Positions 5,304 to 9,267 of a stretch of DNA of 9,267 nucleotides are shown here, one piece after another (position 1 is the stretch's first letter; each line of letters starts with the position of its first letter). A program made the position numbers and the translations under genes. The notes under the pieces were generated by a model. The model had not been told where the DNA came from, ran no database searches, and was given only the letters and a program-made list of their open reading frames with translations. Origin of the DNA: Chloroflexota bacterium (GTDB taxonomy: Bacteria; Chloroflexota; Anaerolineae; Aggregatilineales; UBA3940); contig JAHEME010000079.1 of assembly GCA_024643825.1 (NCBI GenBank), forward strand, positions 1-9,267. Reading direction: 5' to 3'.

Positions 5304-5420
5304 ACACGGAGAGACGGAGAAGTTCACGGAGAAGCACAGAGAAAAACCTAGGTCTTTCTCTGTGATCCCTGGATATCTCTTGCAAATCATAAGACCTTTG
5401 CGTTCTTTGCGGTGAAAATG
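5304..5420. repeat. Intergenic GGAGA-type repeat with hairpin (copy A)
   Basis: Successive CACGGAGA/ACGGAGAA units (5305-5332) lead into CACAGAGAAA (5335-5344). Its exact reverse complement TTTCTCTGTG (5355-5364) lies around an ACCTAGGT palindrome (5346-5353). A CTTTGCGTTCTTTGCGGTG tail (5396-5414) follows. Together with the related block at 5920-5989 it brackets the gene at 5499. Repeats of this style occur in many environmental bacterial genomes; their mechanism is not known to me. Confidence 0.6.
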
Positions 5421-5427
5421 CTTTTAA

Positions 5428-5462
5428 CTATCTGCCATCTGCCATCCGCTATCTGCTATAAT
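5428..5462 (+). repeat. Five-copy heptamer array ending in an extended -10 promoter
   Basis: Five tandem 7-bp units: CTATCTG, CCATCTG, CCATCCG, CTATCTG, CTATAAT. The last two units create TGCTATAAT (5454-5462), a perfect extended -10 (TGn-TATAAT), with no -35 at normal spacing. Transcription would start near 5469, about 30 bases before the ATG at 5499. Copy-number change by slippage upstream of the promoter is possible. Confidence 0.6.
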
Positions 5463-5498
5463 GAAGGCCATACATCGCCTGTAGGAGACACCATAGGT

Positions 5499-5888
5499 AT
5501 GAATGAGTCCAACTCCCGGCCCACGCCGGGCACAATCGCACTTTCGCTGATGGGCTGGCTGGAACTGCTGTTCGCGCTGATGATGTTCGCACTGGGGATT
5601 TACACGGTGTCGATTGTCTTCGCGGTGGTATCGACCGTCCTCTCGCTGCTGGCGACTCAGATTCGCCGCCCGGCGTGGGCCGATCCGCTGCCCGCATCGG
5701 AGAACCCCGGCGGGCAATCGACCTTTGGCCGGGTCATGTTCCCGCTGACCGTGATCGGCGGCTTCGGCTGCGTGGCGGGGGCCGTCTGGTCGCTGCTTCA
5801 GGGCAATCAACTGGCCACTATCGCTCTTGCGTTTCTCGCCCTTTCGATGGGCTTGCAGGCGTGGCGCGTCCGGGCAAAGGGCGGGTAA
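5499..5888 (+). CDS. Small four-pass membrane protein of unknown function (129 aa)
   Basis: ATG at 5499 has AGGAG at 5483-5487 (spacing 11) and lies just downstream of an extended -10 at 5454-5462; an in-frame ATG at 5412 would lie inside the heptamer/hairpin repeat and is rejected. Hydrophobic segments at about 12-32, 34-54, 78-99 and 104-123 suggest four membrane helices. They are separated by a hydrophilic loop (IRRPAWADPLPASENPGGQS, about 55-74) and a basic tail RVRAKGG, consistent with both ends facing the cytoplasm. No catalytic motif or known family is visible. It stands between two GGAGA-type hairpin repeats and is not obviously in an operon with murB, which starts 139 bases later beyond the second repeat. 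Confidence 0.75.
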   Translation: MNESNSRPTPGTIALSLMGWLELLFALMMFALGIYTVSIVFAVVSTVLSLLATQIRRPAWADPLPASENPGGQSTFGRVMFPLTVIGGFGCVAGAVWSLLQGNQLATIALAFLALSMGLQAWRVRAKGG

Positions 5889-5919
5889 CTAACTGCGCAA
5901 AGCAGAACAACCTGTGAAA

Positions 5920-5989
5920 CCACGGAGATACGGAGAGGCACGGAGGAACATCAATCAGTAGTTCTCCGTGATTCTCCGCTTCTCCGTGG
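5920..5989. repeat. Intergenic GGAGA-type hairpin repeat (copy B)
   Basis: CCACGGAGA (5920-5928) pairs exactly with TCTCCGTGG (5981-5989). Between them the left arm continues with CGGAGA and CACGGAGGAAC, and the right arm with GTTCTCCGTG and ATTCTCCGC, giving a long imperfect stem around AATCAGTAG. It is the same unit type as 5304-5345. The right arm ends 39 bases before the murB start codon, so it may lie in the murB leader. Confidence 0.65.
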
Positions 5990-6027
5990 TGAATCTTTTG
6001 TCTTTAACCAGCGAAAAGCACCCTCCG

Positions 6028-6936
6028 ATGCCTCTCCTTCAACCCGCCATTGACGAACTTGCTGCCGCCTTCGGCCCCCGCCTGCTGGTCGATGAGCCGC
6101 TGGGACGCCATACCTCGGCGCGGATCGGCGGCCCTGCCGACGCGTTCCTTGCGGCTACTTCTGCGGACGATCTGCGCCACGCGGCCCGGATCGCCTGGGC
6201 GCATACGATTCCGCTGTTCCTCCTCGGTGGTGGCTCCAACATCCTGATCAGTGACCGGGGCGTGCGCGGGCTGGTGATCCACAACCGGGCCAGCGCCATC
6301 GAGATCGACGGGTTGACTGTGCATGCCGAGTCGGGAGCCAGCACGCTTCAGTTAGCCCGCAAAGTCGCCAGGCAGGGACTCTCCGGCATGGAGTGGGCTA
6401 TCGGAGTTCCGGGCAGCATCGGCGGGGCGGCCTACGGGAACGCAGGCGCGCATGGCGGTGATATGGCCGGATGCGTGACGCGCGTCGAGGCCGTGACCCC
6501 GCAGGACAATGTCACGTACACGAATGCCGAACTCGCCTTCGAGTATCGCTCGTCGATCCTCAAGCGCGAACGCCGCACGGTGGTGATCGTGGGCGTGACT
6601 CTGGGCCTGATCCCCGGCGATCCATACGCCATCACTGCCCGCATGGACGAGTACAATGCGTATCGCAAGCGCACCCAGCCGCCGGGCGCAACCATCGGCT
6701 CGACGTTCAAGAACCCGCCCGGTGAGTACGCGGGCCGCCTGATCGAAGCCGCCGGATTGAAGGGAACGCGCATCGGCGGCGCGGAGATCAGCGACGTGCA
6801 TGCCAACTTCTTCCTCAATCGGGGCGACGCCACCGCCGCCGACGTGATGGCCCTCATCACACTGGCACGCCAGCGGGTGAAAGAGGAGTTCGGCATTGAG
6901 CTGGAGACGGAGATTGAGTTGGTCGGGGAGTGGTGA
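6028..6936 (+). CDS. murB: UDP-N-acetylenolpyruvoylglucosamine reductase MurB (302 aa)
   Basis: FAD-dependent cytosolic enzyme reducing UDP-GlcNAc-enolpyruvate to UDP-MurNAc with NADPH, the second committed step of peptidoglycan synthesis. The FAD-binding half shows GPADAFL, LGGGSNILISDRGVRG (67-81) and GMEWAIGVPGSIGGAAYGNAGAHGGDM (120-146). The substrate half shows EYRSSILK (172-179, with R174), R.RTQPPGATIGSTFKNPPG with the proton donor S225, AAGLKG..IGGAEIS..HANFFLN, and C-terminal ELETEIELVG with the catalytic Glu near 295. Length and the short region after GSTFKNP indicate the type II MurB of Gram-positive-like bacteria, without the E. coli tyrosine loop. The start at 6028 gives the normal N-terminus; an ATG at 5968 lies within the hairpin repeat. 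No clear Shine-Dalgarno precedes 6028. No other mur genes are adjacent. Confidence 0.96.
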   Translation: MPLLQPAIDELAAAFGPRLLVDEPLGRHTSARIGGPADAFLAATSADDLRHAARIAWAHTIPLFLLGGGSNILISDRGVRGLVIHNRASAIEIDGLTVHAESGASTLQLARKVARQGLSGMEWAIGVPGSIGGAAYGNAGAHGGDMAGCVTRVEAVTPQDNVTYTNAELAFEYRSSILKRERRTVVIVGVTLGLIPGDPYAITARMDEYNAYRKRTQPPGATIGSTFKNPPGEYAGRLIEAAGLKGTRIGGAEISDVHANFFLNRGDATAADVMALITLARQRVKEEFGIELETEIELVGEW

Positions 6937-6956
6937 GTAGAAACACCTTCTCTGCG

Positions 6957-7020
6957 CTAACGAAAGTTTTTGCTGATTTCTTTACTAAGGGATTCTCTAA
7001 CTAAAGTAGACTTTCGTTAG
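6957..7020. repeat. 64-bp element bounded by perfect 11-bp inverted repeats
   Basis: CTAACGAAAGT (6957-6967) and its exact reverse complement ACTTTCGTTAG (7010-7020) enclose 42 AT-rich bases. These contain a further short match, CTTTA/TAAAG. It begins 20 bases after the murB stop. It could be a transcript-end hairpin or a miniature mobile element; no T-run follows the stem, which argues against a simple terminator. Confidence 0.6.
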
Positions 7021-7089
7021 ATTCGCGGTATATGACGGGAACTCTTGCAGCTTCTCAGTGAGAACGAGCCGATCTACATGCCGAAGGAT

Positions 7090-7126
7090 CGATGAATCGC
7101 CCGGGCTACGGCAATCGCGGATTGCC
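7090..7126. repeat. Dispersed repeat, left copy, with internal hairpin
   Basis: The 27 bases 7090-7116 recur at 8695-8721 with one difference. The left copy continues into a perfect hairpin, GGCAATC-GCG-GATTGCC (7110-7126). The two copies lie in direct orientation on either side of the SGNH-protein gene. Confidence 0.7.
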
Positions 7127-7192
7127 AGCGTGAATCGGCGGGGGTAGTATTGTCCTGCTATTTCATTAGCATCATGGACTGGATAACAACCT

Positions 7193-8662
7193 ATGCACAT
7201 ACGACGCTCCCTATCCCCCTGGAATATCGTCTTTCTGCTGGCAGGTGTGGCATCTCTCCTGTTCGACGCAACTCGATTCAGGCACGTATCGGGGCCAGGC
7301 TGCGGCGTGCTGCTGGCTGGACGCTATACGATCCCTTATGCAACAATGCTCGTCGGGCTTCTTGTGATTGGGCTGGGGAGTATAGTCACGGCTTTAAGGA
7401 TCGATGAGTCGAAGGTGCGCGACCTGTTCGTAAAACTGGCCCTGATCGGGTTTGGCCTGCTGTTCGGCCTGATCGCGGCGGAGGGGATGCTCCGCATCAT
7501 TGACCCACTGCCGAGCATTGAGGATAGTTCGATGGCAAATCACGACATCCTGGGGAAGGTTCATGCATCCAATCGGACTTTGCAGGTTGCGGATGACCGG
7601 GGCCTTGAGTGGTCAAGGAGCGTCCAAACCGACGACCTGGGGTTGATCATCCGGGATGACAATCCCAACCGCCCTGACCCCAACGCTACACGTGTGCTGA
7701 TGATCGGCGACTCGTTCGTCGAAGGAATGGCTGTGCCCGTGATGGATAATATGAGCGAGGTTCTGGAACGCAGCCTGTCCGCGCAGCGTGGGGAGCCCTA
7801 TCAGGTAACGAATACAGGGGTCAATTCGTACAATCCAACAAACTATCTTCTGAGTTATCGCGTGTATAAAGATCAGTTTGAGCCGCAGATCGTGGTGGTG
7901 ATCGTTTATGTTGGCAACGACTTCATGAACATTCGGGACAATTTGAGCAACCGGATAGTGATGGATGCCAATGGCGATCCAATACACGTCAAGCCACTTT
8001 TTGACTATACAACCAACAGTGCATGGTCTGAAGTCTTTGATAGATATGTGCCCCTGGAAGTCCGAGAAAGCAGATCGCGGCGCGGCAGTGCTGCACTCGA
8101 AACCGCGAAGGTGGCAGTTATCTACCCGCTGTGTCAGAGTTTACAGAAGCAATCCCCCACCGAATCGAATGAGCTTTCACCCGATGAACAGTGTGCCGAT
8201 CTCAGCGGCAAGCTGACCCTCCCATGTGATAACTATGCGGTACGTAACGAGTCCTTGATTCGCAACAACAAGGCGGCTGTATTCAAGGATGCGCTGCTCC
8301 CTATGGATCAGGAAGACATCGGGCAAGCCCTTCATCCCCTGGCGCTGCTTCAGCAAGAAGTGAACGCCGATGGGCGCACACTGCTGATCGTGATCATGCC
8401 GCGCAAGGCGCAGGTCCCTGATCAGCCCGGATCATCTCAACTCATAGGCGTGCCGGATGGAGAGTCTATACAAAATACAGGGCCGCAGGACATCATCCTG
8501 AACTTCTGTACCCAGAATGATCTGACCTGCCTCGACCTGCTGCCCACCTTCCGCGCCCATTCGGACGAGCAGTTGTACTGGCTCTACGACAGCCATCTGA
8601 CTGCCGCAGGCCACCAGTTGACCGGAGAAACCATAGCGGCGGAACTGCTCACCATGCCGTGA
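7193..8662 (+). CDS. Membrane-anchored SGNH/GDSL hydrolase-like protein (489 aa)
   Basis: Predicted esterase or O-acyltransferase-type domain held outside the membrane. Hydrophobic stretches at about 10-24, 48-68 and 80-98 suggest three membrane helices. The basic MHIRRS start points inside, so the large C-terminal domain would face out. The SGNH blocks appear in order. VLMIGDSFVEG holds nucleophile S174. NTGVNSYNPTN holds the block II Gly at 209, and VVVIVYVGNDFMN holds N242. YDSHLTAAGH follows at 465-474, with D466 and H468. The D-x-H spacing instead of D-x-x-H resembles AlgJ/AlgX-type acetyltransferases. A long insert (about 250-380) contains C314, C334 and C345, and a C439/C446 pair lies later; both sets could be disulfides outside the cell. 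The substrate is unknown. The gene is monocistronic, with no strong ribosome site (GGAT about 13 bases upstream). Confidence 0.82.
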   Translation: MHIRRSLSPWNIVFLLAGVASLLFDATRFRHVSGPGCGVLLAGRYTIPYATMLVGLLVIGLGSIVTALRIDESKVRDLFVKLALIGFGLLFGLIAAEGMLRIIDPLPSIEDSSMANHDILGKVHASNRTLQVADDRGLEWSRSVQTDDLGLIIRDDNPNRPDPNATRVLMIGDSFVEGMAVPVMDNMSEVLERSLSAQRGEPYQVTNTGVNSYNPTNYLLSYRVYKDQFEPQIVVVIVYVGNDFMNIRDNLSNRIVMDANGDPIHVKPLFDYTTNSAWSEVFDRYVPLEVRESRSRRGSAALETAKVAVIYPLCQSLQKQSPTESNELSPDEQCADLSGKLTLPCDNYAVRNESLIRNNKAAVFKDALLPMDQEDIGQALHPLALLQQEVNADGRTLLIVIMPRKAQVPDQPGSSQLIGVPDGESIQNTGPQDIILNFCTQNDLTCLDLLPTFRAHSDEQLYWLYDSHLTAAGHQLTGETIAAELLTMP

Positions 8663-8694
8663 ATACATGAGGCCCATTGTGGCACGGTTCCGAA

Positions 8695-8721
8695 CGATGA
8701 ATCGCCCAGGCTACGGCAATC
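8695..8721. repeat. Dispersed repeat, right copy
   Basis: 26 of 27 bases match 7090-7116 in the same orientation. Similarity continues weakly afterwards (CGGATACC here against CGGATTGCC in the left copy), but the hairpin of the left copy is broken. It begins 33 bases after the SGNH-protein stop codon. Confidence 0.7.
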
Positions 8722-8767
8722 CTCGGATACCGCTTCGGATCGCCTGGCTCACTGCGCTCGCGTGAAA

Positions 8768-8782
8768 AGTCCCGATGGGACT
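8768..8782. other. Short perfect hairpin AGTCCC-GAT-GGGACT
   Basis: A 6-bp stem with a three-base loop lies downstream of the SGNH gene. There is no T-run on the plus strand, so it is a poor terminator. On the minus strand it is followed by only TTTT (the first T shared with the stem), and no minus-strand gene feeds it. It may belong to the surrounding repeat. Confidence 0.35.
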
Positions 8783-8795
8783 GCACGTTCTGCAA

Positions 8796-8824
8796 TTGCG
8801 CGCATTCGTAACCTTTGCTTTAAT
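8796..8824 (+). promoter_or_regulatory. Candidate promoter for the lipoprotein gene at 8872
   Basis: TTGCGC (8796-8801, weak), a 17-base spacer and TTTAAT (8819-8824, 5 of 6). Start is expected near 8831, leaving a leader of about 40 bases that contains the AGGGAG ribosome site. Confidence 0.4.
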
Positions 8825-8871
8825 AGCCGCGTAGACTAATCCGACATTCTCCGATCCACGCAGGGAGTCCC

Positions 8872-9267
8872 ATGACCCGTCGCACCGTCGTTCGATCCGC
8901 GTTGGCGAGTTTCGCGAGCCTTGTGCTGGTGGCTGGGTGTCAGCCACCAGCCCAGGAAACTACATCTACCTTGACTCCTCTTGCCGTCACTTCCACATCT
9001 ATGCCGACCATGACGGCTTCGCCGACTCCTGCACCGACCAATACACTGACATTGATTCCCACTATCACGCCAACCGTGATCAGACCGCTGGATGGGAATC
9101 TGCCGCTCGGACTGCTGCTCACACTGGGTACAATCGAGGAGCCAATATCATTGTGGATCGTCGAATCCCCTACGGAACTTCGCGAGATTAACGCACAAAT
9201 CGCGCCTCCGTTGTCTTATCCCGATTTTGATGTGTCGCCGGATGGTCAGCAGATTCTGTTTGCCACA
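8872..9267 (+). CDS. Lipoprotein with PD40-like beta-propeller start (partial, runs off window)
   Basis: An open frame of exactly 132 codons from ATG 8872 to the last base, with no stop. AGGGAG at about 8862-8867 is the ribosome site. Residues 1-22 are a lipoprotein signal peptide: MTRRTVVR, a hydrophobic stretch, then lipobox VAGC with acylated C23. Residues 24-62 are a Thr/Pro/Ser-rich linker. The folded part begins around IRPLDGNLPLG. It reaches YPDFDVSPDGQQILFAT at the window edge, the 'fSPDG..I.Fa' signature of PD40/TolB-type propeller blades. An exported lipoprotein carrying a propeller, perhaps for binding a partner or ligand, is likely. The specific function depends on the missing C-terminal part. 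Confidence 0.78.
   Translation, partial: MTRRTVVRSALASFASLVLVAGCQPPAQETTSTLTPLAVTSTSMPTMTASPTPAPTNTLTLIPTITPTVIRPLDGNLPLGLLLTLGTIEEPISLWIVESPTELREINAQIAPPLSYPDFDVSPDGQQILFAT

Noticed and set aside
7110..7126. Perfect 7-bp hairpin as a terminator
   Set aside because: No T-run follows on either strand, and it lies within a dispersed repeat.

Overview
The window is a stretch of bacterial chromosome with mostly GC-rich coding and repeat-bearing intergenic gaps. It contains murB (cell-wall synthesis), two predicted lipoproteins with Thr/Pro-rich linkers, small orphan membrane proteins, and GGAGA-type intergenic hairpin repeats. This style suits Chloroflexota (Anaerolineae-like), but that assignment is an inference from gene style; no marker here proves it.

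Layout, left to right. Bases 1-151 hold the C-terminal end of an IS transposase (ISKra4-like). Two short convergent genes follow (237-479 +, 502-753 -). Both look like toxin-antitoxin antitoxins, and no toxin is visible beside them. An aldo/keto reductase lies on the minus strand (826-1764). Divergent from it is a promoter, Shine-Dalgarno and ATG (1829-1958) whose reading frame dies after 15 codons. This is probably the severed 5' end of a gene at the edge of inserted DNA.

The inserted DNA (about 1960-3900) is visibly more AT-rich and encodes a compact Type II restriction-modification system. It has an amino-methyltransferase with a DPPY motif (2027-2785 +), facing a controller-protein gene (3610-3852 -) that overlaps a PD-(D/E)xK-like restriction endonuclease gene (2754-3617 -). 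The M and R genes overlap tail to tail. A near-identical 13-bp box lies in both promoters. In the M promoter it covers the -10 hexamer, and in the C promoter it covers the -35 hexamer and spacer. This fits a circuit in which one C protein represses M and controls its own C-R operon, with C translated from a leaderless message.

To the right the GC-rich backbone resumes. There is a terminator-ended lipoprotein gene (4106-4762 -), then divergent from it a small membrane protein (4902-5273 +). Next come a hairpin repeat and a heptamer array that runs into an extended -10 promoter for a second small membrane protein (5499-5888 +). A second hairpin repeat precedes murB (6028-6936 +). A membrane-anchored SGNH/GDSL hydrolase-like protein (7193-8662 +) follows, flanked by two copies of a 27-bp repeat. 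Last is the start of a lipoprotein with a PD40-like propeller segment (8872 to the window end). Nothing outside the R-M island looks like a defence system, and no tRNA, rRNA or CRISPR array was seen.
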